Source of the DNA: Heliorestis convoluta
GTDB taxonomy: Bacteria; Bacillota; Desulfitobacteriia; Heliobacteriales; Heliobacteriaceae
Assembly: GCF_009649955.1 (NCBI RefSeq)
Contig: NZ_CP045875.1
Coordinates: 1,717,501 to 1,781,500, forward strand
Reading direction: 5' to 3'
DNA length: 64,000 nucleotides
Shown: piece by piece, positions 28,088 through 36,429 of the stretch
Numbering within the stretch: the stretch's first letter is position 1
Layout: each line of letters opens with the position of its first letter
Position numbers and translations under genes: made by a program
Notes under the pieces: generated by a model
What the model saw: the letters and a program-made list of their open reading frames with translations, nothing else
Told to the model about the DNA's origin: nothing
Database searches by the model: none

Positions 28088-29398
28088 TTACTGACGCTTC
28101 ATACCAGCATGGTCAAAGAACATTTCCACAGCTTTGATTTGATACTGCACTCTTGTGTTAATCGGATCTTTAGTGCAAGTCTCAAAAATAGCTGCTTCAG
28201 ACCCATGAAGACCAGCAGCACGAGCCAGACTGCCACCTACAGGGTTGCGAAGAACATTAAAGCGCTTTGTAGACGGCAAGTTTTTGTTCAATTCAGCTGT
28301 CAGTTTGTTGGCAAAGCTTTGCATCTGACCAGAAGGATGATAGATAATCGTCTGTCCTACAGAGTTTCGGTTCTGCACATTATAATCGTATCCTTCATGC
28401 AGGTCTAGAACATATTGAGGCTTGTAAGCCTGATACTCACTCCAGATTGCTCTGGATAGAGCATCGCTAGCCGTAGCACCATTGCTTTGTGGGAAGGCTC
28501 TGTTCAAGTCACCAAAAGAAGAATTCCGGCGATTGTTACTAATACCGACTTTGTTAGCATCAGGAATAACAATCAAAGTACCATTTTCAATCTTCCAGTC
28601 TTTGATTTGACGAGCGGCACGAAAACCAGCAGGCTCATTACCATGAACACCGCCTACGATCATCACGGTAGGACCTTCCTTGGCACCTTTAATCACATAC
28701 ATTTCTGTTGCCCAGGAAGTACCCTGACCCAGTGTTTTGGTCGTCACAGAAGCTTGTCCCGCTGGCGCCGTGTCATTGCTTCCTGTTACAGGGGCTGCAC
28801 TATTGTTATTGGCTGGTGCTGCTACAGGCGCTGCTACAGGTGCTGCAGCCTGACCATTTCCAGCTAGAAGTTCATTGAGCTTTCTTGTCGTCTGCGGGCC
28901 TACTACACCATCAACAATTAGATTGTGCTCTCTTTGGAAGTTCTCTACCGCTCGATGGGTCATAGGACCGAAGTCACCATCGACACGACCCGTATAAAAG
29001 CCAAGATTGGTCAGTCGCATTTGCACTTCTACAACATCGTTACCACGATCGCCTCTTTTTAGAGAACGCTCCAATTGAAGCGTAGCATTCACATTGCTAG
29101 GAATGGCTTTCACATAAGTCGGATTGGTGGTAATATAGCCAATTCGACCATTTTGGGTCTGTACTTTCTGCCAGTACTGATTCGCTTGTTCTAAGACAAC
29201 AAGTGTCTCTCCCTTGGGAACAAGCTGAATTCGAGTTGCATTTAGTTTCGGTTCTGTCCGTAAATAGGCGCCTCTTTCTACAACAGCCAGACCTGTCATT
29301 TCTTCCGTCGTAGCAAAAACCATAGAAATGGTCATGGCCAACAATAAGAAGACAGAAAGAGCTGCAATTGTCAGTTTACGTTTCAAAAGCTTATCCAC
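28088..29398 (-). CDS. Secreted SH3b / peptidoglycan-binding / M14-type deacylase-carboxypeptidase
   Basis: The 436-residue protein starts with a signal sequence (KLTIAALSVFLLLAMTISMVFA). An SH3b domain follows (about residues 36-95, GAYLRTEPKLNATRIQLVPKG), then a peptidoglycan-binding repeat (about 113-175, GDFGPMTHRAVENFQREHNL). A low-complexity Ala/Pro/Asn linker leads to a zinc-dependent M14/AstE-like domain with VGGVHGNEPAG (HxxE) and YVLDLHEGYDY (second His). A late glutamate is in AAIFET. This combination suggests a wall-acting carboxypeptidase or amide hydrolase. The exact substrate is unknown. Start is GTG 29398 after AGGAAAG. It is a single gene. Confidence 0.82.
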   Translation of the reverse strand: MDKLLKRKLTIAALSVFLLLAMTISMVFATTEEMTGLAVVERGAYLRTEPKLNATRIQLVPKGETLVVLEQANQYWQKVQTQNGRIGYITTNPTYVKAIPSNVNATLQLERSLKRGDRGNDVVEVQMRLTNLGFYTGRVDGDFGPMTHRAVENFQREHNLIVDGVVGPQTTRKLNELLAGNGQAAAPVAAPVAAPANNNSAAPVTGSNDTAPAGQASVTTKTLGQGTSWATEMYVIKGAKEGPTVMIVGGVHGNEPAGFRAARQIKDWKIENGTLIVIPDANKVGISNNRRNSSFGDLNRAFPQSNGATASDALSRAIWSEYQAYKPQYVLDLHEGYDYNVQNRNSVGQTIIYHPSGQMQSFANKLTAELNKNLPSTKRFNVLRNPVGGSLARAAGLHGSEAAIFETCTKDPINTRVQYQIKAVEMFFDHAGMKRQ

Positions 29399-29670
29399 CT
29401 TTCCTGTAATAATAAAAAAACCTTTATCCTCTGCAACAATGAATTTGCAACATTGCTACATGACAAATGGTACATGCATAATCCTAATACATATCAGGGG
29501 GTCAGATCCATACAAAATTAATTGAAACAGAGGGCATTAGTTGTTAATTATTAATAAAATGGCAGCTCTAAGCTTTAAAAACAAAAAAAGACCCAGTGTT
29601 ATTTATTCACTCGATCTTTATGGAAAGCAGACGAAATAAGAAAAAGCGTAGGCAAACTCTTTCGCTAAAT

Positions 29671-30318
29671 TTAATCTACAACAGCAATCTTGTCGCGAAG
29701 ATCAGCATATTTCTTCGCCCCAATTCCAGCAACATTCTGCAAGTCTTCTACTTTACGAAAAGGCCCCTGGGTCGTACGATGATCAATAATTTTTTGCGCT
29801 AACGCTGGGCCAATGCCTGGCAATTGCTCTAAATCCCTGCTTTCTGCTCGATTGATATTAACCAACCCACTGGCGGTAATGGCACTTCCCTGACTGTTGT
29901 TATTATTGTGACTGGCCAATACTAGATGCGCTTCTACCGCGCTATCTTGACGCAAAGGTACAATTACCTTTTGTCCATCAATGAGTAAAGAAGCTCGGTT
30001 TAAAACTTCAATGTCCGCTTCTTCCATTGGATAAGCAAGTTGGAGAGCATCTTCCATACGACTCCCCTCTTGCAGACGATAGACACCAGGATTTTGTACA
30101 GCACCTGTAATATGTATAAAGATAGAAGGCCCTTCTTCTTCTACCTCATCATAAGCATTATCTTTGCTTCTATCACTTTGATTTTGTGCATGGGCTTCAT
30201 TGGGCAAGTTAATGACTCTTTCATTAGAATAAAAACGACTTCCTTGCAAAAGCATGCCGACCACAAGGGCGATTACAATTGCACCAGCAATGTAATAGAT
30301 CCTTTTTTTGTTTTCCAC
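29671..30318 (-). CDS. comEA: Competence protein ComEA (SLBB plus helix-hairpin-helix)
   Basis: ComEA is the membrane-anchored DNA receptor for transformation. It has an N-terminal membrane anchor (IYYIAGAIVIALVVGMLLQG), a SLBB domain (IFIHITGAVQNPGVYRLQEGS) and two C-terminal HhH motifs (VNINRAESRDLEQLPGIGPALAQKI and VEDLQNVAGIGAKKYADL, given as family landmarks). GTG 30318 is 8 bases after GGAGG; a TTG three bases earlier is possible. At 215 residues it is typical. It is detached from comEC by 8 kb. Confidence 0.92.
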   Translation of the reverse strand: MENKKRIYYIAGAIVIALVVGMLLQGSRFYSNERVINLPNEAHAQNQSDRSKDNAYDEVEEEGPSIFIHITGAVQNPGVYRLQEGSRMEDALQLAYPMEEADIEVLNRASLLIDGQKVIVPLRQDSAVEAHLVLASHNNNNSQGSAITASGLVNINRAESRDLEQLPGIGPALAQKIIDHRTTQGPFRKVEDLQNVAGIGAKKYADLRDKIAVVD

Positions 30319-30467
30319 CAAAAATTCCTCCTGCGACCATTGTTTTCCTTAATTTCAATTCTTTCGACATATCTCTATTTATTCCTTCTTCTGTGATTCG
30401 GAATTTGTTAGGAAAAATCATTTTTCTTGTACAGTTTGAAAGCACTGAAAAAGTCTCTACTTTAGTT

Positions 30468-30901
30468 AACACGAAAGAAAATAGCTACTTTGTGGTGGGG
30501 TCAGGCGTTATGATTTCCTTCCGAACGGACTCATCCCACGCCATGAGCGGCAGCAAGCTGCCGATGGCTGAGGTCTGAAGTCCTCTCTCCAGGAAGTCAT
30601 AACGCCTGACCCAGGTACATTTTGCTGGTTGTGACTGCGTTTTGGCCTATTGCAAATGCAATAGACAGTTGTGTAAACATAGCAGGAAGTTACGCCAAGC
30701 AGTGTCAACGGGAGTAACAATTAATAAAAAGCTCTCTGGGACTGGGCATCACGCTTTCCGCAGCGGGACTTGGGACCTCAGCGCATCAGTAGCTTGCTGG
30801 CGGTAACAGCGTGGGACCAGTCCAGAGCGGAGGAAAGCGTGATGACCAGTCCCATGCAAGAAGTAACACCAACATAATCAAGTAAAGTTGATTTTCATCT
30901 T
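30468..30901 (-). mobile_element. Composite structured element, copy 2 (inverted relative to copies 1 and 3)
   Basis: This copy fills most of the 689-base gap between comEA and ylmC. In plus-strand order it shows an end with GAAAGAAAATAGCTAC, module A (30498-30612), the linker with CTATTGCAAATGCAATAG, module B (about 30736-30853), the tag AGTAACACCAAC (complement of the GTTGGGGTTACT tag), and an end with GATTTTCATC. The module B outer stem has GGACTGG/CCAGTCC where copy 1 has GGCCTGG/CCAGGCC, a compensated change. Its module B apical hairpin is damaged (GCAAGCTACTG). The rest of the gap shows no gene. Confidence 0.78.
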
Positions 30902-31007
30902 TACTTGCTGTAGTAAATGAATTTACTCTAGGCTTCTGACAAGTTCAAGTTTGGGTCCTTAGATTGTCTGATTCATTATGCGTTCATAAGAAGGAGGTGT
31001 CCTGCCT

Positions 31008-31277
31008 TTGATTAAGATCTCAGATCTGCGAACTCGTGATATTGTAAATGTGACAGATGGTCGGCGGTTGGGCGTTATTAAAGATATTGATATTGATCCA
31101 GAAATGGGCAAGGTAAAAGCACTGATATTGCCTGCCCAGGGACGTATTATGGGTCTTTTTGGTAAGGGTGGCGATGATTTAATTGTACCTTGGGATAAAA
31201 TCAAAAAAATTGGTATTGATGTGATTCTTGTAGAATTAAATCATCTTGGTGAGCCTTTTCATCAAGATATTGGCTAA
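31008..31277 (+). CDS. YlmC/YmxH family sporulation-associated PRC-barrel protein
   Basis: The 89-residue protein has a PRC-barrel fold: MIKISDLRTRDIVNVTDGRR, GVIKDIDIDPEMGKVKALIL and LIVPWDKIKKIGIDVILVEL. This pattern is the YlmC/YmxH family, conserved in endospore formers. Function is unclear. TTG 31008 follows AAGGAGGTGT at the right distance. It precedes nrdR with a terminator-like hairpin in between, so it is probably its own unit. Confidence 0.85.
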   Translation: MIKISDLRTRDIVNVTDGRRLGVIKDIDIDPEMGKVKALILPAQGRIMGLFGKGGDDLIVPWDKIKKIGIDVILVELNHLGEPFHQDIG

Positions 31278-31282
31278 AAGAA

Positions 31283-31323
31283 AGCCTTTAATCGAAGGAA
31301 AGAGATGACTTCGATTAAAGGCT
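31283..31323 (+). terminator. Hairpin after ylmC
   Basis: A perfect 15-bp stem, AGCCTTTAATCGAAG / CTTCGATTAAAGGCT, with an 11-base loop is followed by CTTATT, a weak uridine run. Probably a terminator. Confidence 0.65.
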
Positions 31324-31354
31324 CTTATTATGCGAAAGTATGGCAAATTGTGCC

Positions 31355-31384
31355 TTGACGCATCAATATGTAGAAAGATATAAT
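31355..31384 (+). promoter_or_regulatory. Promoter of nrdR
   Basis: TTGACG (31355-31360) and TATAAT (31379-31384) lie 18 bases apart, about 40 bases before nrdR. Confidence 0.75.
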
Positions 31385-31427
31385 TACTCGTGCACTAGAT
31401 CTAGTAAAAAGAAGCGGGGTTTATCCA

Positions 31428-31886
31428 ATGTATTGTCTATACTGTGGTCATTCTGAGACCAAGGTCATAGATACCCGTTCTGCTGAAGACGGAAGAGCGA
31501 TTCGACGGCGCAGAGAATGTTCTGACTGTAATAGACGCTTTACAACTCTAGAGAAAGCAGAAGAGATGCCTCTATTGGTCCGTAAAAAAGATGGTTCCTT
31601 AGAGCTTTTTGATCGAGACAAGCTTGCGAAGGGACTGCTAAGGGCGTGTGAAAAGCGGCCTGTTGCGACGGATCAAATTGAGGCGCTTGTTTTTTCTGTG
31701 GAAAGAGATCTACGCAACCAATGTAGTCGAGAAGTGACGGCGCAACAGATTGGGGAGCTTGTTATGGAAAAGTTGCGTGATCTAGATGAAGTTGCTTATG
31801 TGCGATTTGCTTCTGTCTATCGTCAATTTAAAGACTTGAATCGGTTTTTAGAAGAAGTAGAGAGACTTTTACTGAAGAATAAGTAG
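31428..31886 (+). CDS. nrdR: Transcriptional repressor NrdR
   Basis: NrdR represses ribonucleotide reductase genes in response to ATP/dATP. It has an N-terminal zinc ribbon (MYCLYCGHSETKVIDTR then RRRRECSDCNRRFTTLE) and an ATP-cone domain (LLVRKKDGSLELFDRDKLAKG). At 152 residues it is full length. It lies 112 bases upstream of nrdD, its expected target. I did not find a convincing NrdR box between them. Confidence 0.96.
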   Translation: MYCLYCGHSETKVIDTRSAEDGRAIRRRRECSDCNRRFTTLEKAEEMPLLVRKKDGSLELFDRDKLAKGLLRACEKRPVATDQIEALVFSVERDLRNQCSREVTAQQIGELVMEKLRDLDEVAYVRFASVYRQFKDLNRFLEEVERLLLKNK

Positions 31887-31998
31887 GTTGTTTTTACGCG
31901 AGGCACCGATTTCTTAGGGCTATTAGAGATAGCAATTAACAATGTAACCACAGTGTCAATTATATAAATAAGGATACCTGCTTAAGGAGGAATGATGG

Positions 31999-34137
31999 TT
32001 GTTCAACCAGATTCGCAAAAGAGATGGACGGGTCGTTGATTTTAATGAATCAAAGATTACCGATGCCATTTTCAAAGCAGCGAAAGCAGTCGGTGGGGAA
32101 GACCGCCATATGGCGATGGAATTGACGCTACAAGTGATACGTGCTTTGAAAGCAAAATACAATGGACATATTTTTTCGGTTGAAGATGTGCAAGACATGG
32201 TAGAAAAGGTTTTGATTGAAGAAGGCCATGCTCGAACTGCAAAAGCATACATAATCTATCGCAGCCAGCGTACAAGAATTCGTGATGCTCGTTCTGACTT
32301 GATGGATGCTGTACAAGAGATTCTGAGAGAAACGAGTCGTGAAAATGCCAACGTGTCGAACAGCCCTTCCGCCAAGGTTCTTCAGATTTCTGAAGTAGCT
32401 TCGGTGAACTACTACTTAAACCGCGTTATTCCTGAAGAAGAATCGGCAGCTCATCGCAATGGTGATATTTATATTCATGATCTGGCTTGGTACGGCAAAA
32501 CGATGACTTGTTTGCAAATCCCATTAAGTAGATTGTTAGCCAAAGGTTTTGATAATGGTCACGGCTATATTCGTCCTCCCAAAAGTATTAAGACAGCAGC
32601 AGCGTTAGCAGCGATTATTTTGCAGTCGAATCAGAATGACATGCATGGCGGTCAGTCTTATGCATCTTTCGATTCCGATCTAGCTCCTTATGTGAAGTCT
32701 GAGTATGAACGCCAAAAAGAAGAGCTTCTAAAGGATTTTCAGTCTTTGGATCTTGAGGTTTCTCCGGAAAAGGCCGATCAATTGGTTCGACGCCGTGTAG
32801 AAGCGGAGACTTATCAAGCTATGGAAGGCTTTATCTATAACCTCAACACGATGCACAGCCGTGCAGGGGCCCAGGTGCCTTTTTCATCGATTAATTTTGG
32901 TACCGATACTTCTTGGGAAGGTCGGCTTATTACAGGCACTTTTCTCAAAGCATATGCACGAGGCTTAGGCAAGGGAGAAGCGCCTATATTCCCCAATGTT
33001 TGTTTTAAAATCAAAAAAGGCGTTAACTATAATCCCGAAGATAAGAACTATGATCTGTTTCAATTATCGATGAAGGTAGCATGCAAACGTCTCTTCCCAA
33101 ACTTTGCTTTTCAAGACGCATCTTTCAACAAGCCTTACAGTGAGCAAGGTGAAGAAGTGGCTTATATGGGTTGCCGTACCCGAGTCATTGGCAATGTAGT
33201 AGGGCCTGAAGTTACAGAAGGTCGTGGGAATCTCTCTTTTACAAGCATTAACTTACCTCGGCTAGGCCTTCGTGCAGAAGGCAATCTAGAGCGCTTCTGG
33301 TCTCTCCTTGATGAAACGATTGAACTGGTCGTTCAACAGTTGCTAACTCGTTATACCGTTCAGAGCAACTTAAAAGTCCGAGATTTTCCTTTTCTCATGG
33401 GGCAACGCCTTTATCTAGATAGTGAACAATTAGGGCCTCATGATACGATAGAATCGTCGATTCAACATGGCACTTTGTCTATGGGTTTCATTGGCTTGGC
33501 CGAATGCCTTATCGCCTTGGTGGGGAGTCACCATGGGGAATCAGCAAAAGCGCAAGATCTAGGTCTTAAAATTGTGGCTCATATGCGAGCGCGCCTTGAT
33601 CAAGAGACCCAAAAGAGGAAACTTAATTTCTCTTTGCTAGCTACGCCCGCTGAAGGATTGTCTGGGAAGTTTACAGCGAAAGACAGAGGTCTTTTCGGGA
33701 TTGTAGAAGGTATCACCGATCGAGAGTGGTACACCAACTCTTTTCATGTTCCAGTCGATTATAAGATTGGTGCGTTCGAAAAAATCGCCATTGAAGGACC
33801 TTATCATAAATATTGCAATGCAGGCCATATCTCTTATGTGGAACTGCCTTCAGCACCGGAGCATAACTTACAAGCTTTTGAAAGCTTAATTAAAGCCATG
33901 TATGACGCCGACATGGGTTATGGAGCTATTAATTTTCCCGTTGATATCTGTAAATCTTGTGGTTACTACGGTGTTATTCCCGAAGATTCTTGTTGCAAAT
34001 GTGGTGAAGGCGCCATTACACGAGTTCGACGCATTACAGGCTATCTTTCTACACTGGATCATTTTAACGATGCCAAGAAAAAGGAAGAAGCGAGCCGGAG
34101 AGTCCATTACAATCCCAAATCGGATTGCTGTCATTGA
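31999..34137 (+). CDS. nrdD: Anaerobic ribonucleoside-triphosphate reductase NrdD
   Basis: NrdD is the glycyl-radical class III enzyme that makes dNTPs without oxygen. The N-terminal ATP cone (IRKRDGRVVDFNESKITDAIFKAA) is followed by the barrel with MHGGQSYASFDSDLAPYV and the C-terminal zinc site (CKSCGYYG and CCKCG). The glycyl-radical loop is near the end (RVRRITGYLSTLDHFN, radical glycine in TGYLS). At 712 residues it is normal. Start is TTG 31999, 8 bases after AAGGAGG; nearby ATGs are in other frames. It needs NrdG, encoded 215 bases downstream. Confidence 0.96.
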   Translation: MFNQIRKRDGRVVDFNESKITDAIFKAAKAVGGEDRHMAMELTLQVIRALKAKYNGHIFSVEDVQDMVEKVLIEEGHARTAKAYIIYRSQRTRIRDARSDLMDAVQEILRETSRENANVSNSPSAKVLQISEVASVNYYLNRVIPEEESAAHRNGDIYIHDLAWYGKTMTCLQIPLSRLLAKGFDNGHGYIRPPKSIKTAAALAAIILQSNQNDMHGGQSYASFDSDLAPYVKSEYERQKEELLKDFQSLDLEVSPEKADQLVRRRVEAETYQAMEGFIYNLNTMHSRAGAQVPFSSINFGTDTSWEGRLITGTFLKAYARGLGKGEAPIFPNVCFKIKKGVNYNPEDKNYDLFQLSMKVACKRLFPNFAFQDASFNKPYSEQGEEVAYMGCRTRVIGNVVGPEVTEGRGNLSFTSINLPRLGLRAEGNLERFWSLLDETIELVVQQLLTRYTVQSNLKVRDFPFLMGQRLYLDSEQLGPHDTIESSIQHGTLSMGFIGLAECLIALVGSHHGESAKAQDLGLKIVAHMRARLDQETQKRKLNFSLLATPAEGLSGKFTAKDRGLFGIVEGITDREWYTNSFHVPVDYKIGAFEKIAIEGPYHKYCNAGHISYVELPSAPEHNLQAFESLIKAMYDADMGYGAINFPVDICKSCGYYGVIPEDSCCKCGEGAITRVRRITGYLSTLDHFNDAKKKEEASRRVHYNPKSDCCH

Positions 34138-34144
34138 TCGAAAA

Positions 34145-34183
34145 AGCGGCCCAATACTCATAGGAGTATCGGGTCGCTTTCAT
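34145..34183 (+). terminator. Hairpin after nrdD
   Basis: AAGCGGCCCAATACTC and GGAGTATCGGGTCGCTTT form a long stem with two mismatches just after the nrdD stop. The uridine run is short. nrdG has its own promoter downstream, which supports a terminator role. Confidence 0.6.
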
Positions 34184-34251
34184 CGCTTTCGTACAGATTC
34201 TCTACGTAGCTTGTCCAATCCCTTGGTTGATTCGCCGAATCGGGCAGGGCT

Positions 34252-34280
34252 TTTCACTTTATGAATTTTTCCTATATAAT
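34252..34280 (+). promoter_or_regulatory. Promoter of nrdG
   Basis: TTTCAC (34252-34257) and TATAAT (34275-34280) are 17 bases apart, about 70 bases before nrdG. Confidence 0.55.
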
Positions 34281-34352
34281 GATGGAGAGGAAACATAGAG
34301 ATGACGCACGAAGGAAGAAAAGGAAAATGATCGAAAGTAATAGGAGTTCGAA

Positions 34353-34859
34353 ATGATTACACTACGATTGGCAGGCATCGTAAAAGATAGCATTGTTGAT
34401 GGGCCTGGAATTCGAGCTACTCTTTTTGCACAAGGTTGTCTTCATCATTGTCCTGGTTGCCACAACCCGCAAACGCATGATTTGACGAAAGGGCAAGAGA
34501 TGTCCATCGATGAAATTGTAACGATTCTTGAAAAAACAACATATCTAGATGGAGTAACTTTTTCTGGCGGTGAACCTTTTTTGCAAGCCCAGGCCTTTGC
34601 GTTACTAGGGCAAAAGATTCGTGCTCGGGGAATGCATCTCATCATTTATACAGGTTATACTTTCGAACAAATTATAGCGCTGGCGGAGCATGAGAGAAGC
34701 TACCTTGATTTGTTAGAGCAAGCGAACTGGTTAATCGATGGTCTCTTTAGAGAAGAAGAAAAAGATTTGTCTCTGCCTTTTCGAGGCTCAAGAAATCAAC
34801 GAATTATTGACGTGAAAGAATCAATTCGGACAGGTAACGTGATTCCAGTGATGGATTGA
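34353..34859 (+). CDS. nrdG: Anaerobic ribonucleotide reductase activating protein NrdG
   Basis: NrdG is the small radical-SAM activase that installs the glycyl radical in NrdD. It has the CxxxCxxC cluster in GCLHHCPGCHNP near residue 29, DGPGIRATLFAQGC before it, and the GVTFSGGEPFLQ motif. At 168 residues the length is typical. ATG 34353 follows AGGAG. It is separated from nrdD by a hairpin and its own promoter. Confidence 0.95.
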   Translation: MITLRLAGIVKDSIVDGPGIRATLFAQGCLHHCPGCHNPQTHDLTKGQEMSIDEIVTILEKTTYLDGVTFSGGEPFLQAQAFALLGQKIRARGMHLIIYTGYTFEQIIALAEHERSYLDLLEQANWLIDGLFREEEKDLSLPFRGSRNQRIIDVKESIRTGNVIPVMD

Positions 34860-34880
34860 TGAAAAGAAAGGGGAAGTATT

Positions 34881-35705
34881 TTGCCAGAGAAGAAGTGGTC
34901 ACAGCAGCGTGAAGGCGATTTTGTCTTTTTCCATCCCCATTGGCCATCTGGTGCGATTGGTGCCGTTAGTACAAGATATGGGGGCGTTAGCTCTAGACCT
35001 TATGATAGTCTGAACCTAGCCTTTCATGTTCAAGATGAAGAAGCTAGGGTTTGGGAAAATCGAGAGCGGCTTACCCAGACCCTGGGCTTATCTTCATCGC
35101 AATGGGCTACTGTGAATCAAGTACATGGTACGAAAGTACACTGGATTGAAAAAGAAGAGTGCCATGATTTTGCAAGACGAGAAGGCATAGAGCTTCTCGA
35201 TGGAGATGGCATTGCGACGGAGGTTCCTTCCTTGCCTTTGGCTGTTTTTGGCGCTGACTGTGCTTTACTGCTCTACTATGATCCAATAGATAGAAGAATT
35301 GGTGCAGTTCATGCTGGTTGGAGAGGCACTGTTGCTGGTTTACCAGCTCTCATGGTTCAAGAATTCAAGCAACGAGGTAGCCTTATTGACAATATACATG
35401 TAGCCATAGGCCCTGCCATTGGTCCTTGTTGCTATCCTGTTGGCCCAGAGGTGGTGGCAGCTTTTAAGGAAAAATGGTCTTTTGCGGATCAGCTTTTTTC
35501 TCCTGAAGATAAAGATGGAACAGTGCGACTTCATCTTTTAAAGGCCATTGAACTTCAACTTGAAGAGGTCGGACTTTTAGGAGAGCAAGTTTCATCGCTT
35601 GATTTATGTACATCTTGCCATGATGATATTTTTTATTCTTATCGTCGTGCTCATGGTCAGACAGGCCGTCATGGTGCCTTGATTATGTTAACAGAAGAAA
35701 GGTAG
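34881..35705 (+). CDS. pgeF: PgeF/YfiH family (multicopper-like 'laccase domain') protein
   Basis: The protein is of the YlmD/YfiH/PgeF family. Characterised members act on purine nucleosides or edit peptidoglycan precursors, and older annotations call them polyphenol oxidases. Landmarks are GAVSTRYGGVSSRPYDSLNLAFHV, NQVHGTKV, FGADCALLLYYDP, AVHAGWRGTVAGL and AIGPAIGPCCYPVGPEV, which hold the Cys and His metal ligands. Start is TTG 34881 with AAAGGGGAAG upstream. At 274 residues it is normal. In other Firmicutes it begins the ylm cluster; here it precedes phoP by 12 bases. Confidence 0.9.
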   Translation: MPEKKWSQQREGDFVFFHPHWPSGAIGAVSTRYGGVSSRPYDSLNLAFHVQDEEARVWENRERLTQTLGLSSSQWATVNQVHGTKVHWIEKEECHDFARREGIELLDGDGIATEVPSLPLAVFGADCALLLYYDPIDRRIGAVHAGWRGTVAGLPALMVQEFKQRGSLIDNIHVAIGPAIGPCCYPVGPEVVAAFKEKWSFADQLFSPEDKDGTVRLHLLKAIELQLEEVGLLGEQVSSLDLCTSCHDDIFYSYRRAHGQTGRHGALIMLTEER

Positions 35706-35717
35706 AGGAGAGACTTT

Positions 35718-36422
35718 ATGGCTAAGATTTTAGTTGTTGAAGATGACAGCAATATTTTAGAACTTGTTAAGTTTAACCTAGAAAAAGAAGGCCATCAGGT
35801 AGAAGAAGCTCTTGATGGCGAAAGCGCTATTATAAAGTTACAAGAAGAATTGCCCGATTTGGTAATATTAGATCTGATGCTTCCTCGCCTTGATGGTCTT
35901 GAAGTATGTCGGAGAATTCGTTCACGGTCTCGTTCCTCGAACTTGCCTGTTATGATGCTTACAGCAAAGGGTGAGGAAGTAGATAAAGTATTAGGATTAG
36001 AGATGGGTGCCGACGACTACATGACCAAGCCTTTTAGTCCTCGCGAACTGGTGGCAAGAGTCAAGGCTCTATTAAGAAGAAGCCACCGCGGTGAAGCTTC
36101 TGCTAGCGGACCTATTCATGTTGCTGAATTGTCCATTGATGTAGAAAGGTATGAAGTCTGGATTAACGGACGCAAGCAAGATCTAACACCGAAAGAATTT
36201 GAATTATTGCGATGGTTGGCTTCTAATCCTGGTAAAGTATTTAACCGTGAGTTTTTGTTGGAACGTGTCTGGGGTTATGACTATTACGGCGATAGTAGAA
36301 CAGTAGATGTACATATTCGCCATATTAGACAGAAAATCGAGAAGGACCCAAGCAATCCTAGATATATCGAAACTGTACGAGGCGTGGGATATAAATTCCG
36401 CGATCCAGCGGAAATGGGATGA
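35718..36422 (+). CDS. phoP: Response regulator PhoP (OmpR family)
   Basis: The receiver domain shows EDD, the phospho-acceptor aspartate in LVILDLMLPRLDG near residue 53, and MLTAKGEE and TKPFSPREL. The winged-helix C-terminal domain has LTPKEFELLRWLASNPGKVFNREFLLERVWGYDY and RTVDVHIRHIRQKIE (in adjoining pieces). At 234 residues it is typical. The assignment to PhoP rests on the adjacent phoR-like kinase and on the pst-phoU genes downstream with Pho-box-like repeats. It lies 12 bases after pgeF and 7 bases before phoR. Confidence 0.93.
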   Translation: MAKILVVEDDSNILELVKFNLEKEGHQVEEALDGESAIIKLQEELPDLVILDLMLPRLDGLEVCRRIRSRSRSSNLPVMMLTAKGEEVDKVLGLEMGADDYMTKPFSPRELVARVKALLRRSHRGEASASGPIHVAELSIDVERYEVWINGRKQDLTPKEFELLRWLASNPGKVFNREFLLERVWGYDYYGDSRTVDVHIRHIRQKIEKDPSNPRYIETVRGVGYKFRDPAEMG

Positions 36423-36429
36423 AAATATT

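Noticed and set aside
29496-29516. Possible remnant of the repeat (AGGGGGTCAGATCC) upstream of the secreted deacylase gene
   Set aside because: Only a short match to the GGGTCAGG end of module A, with no paired arm and no core.
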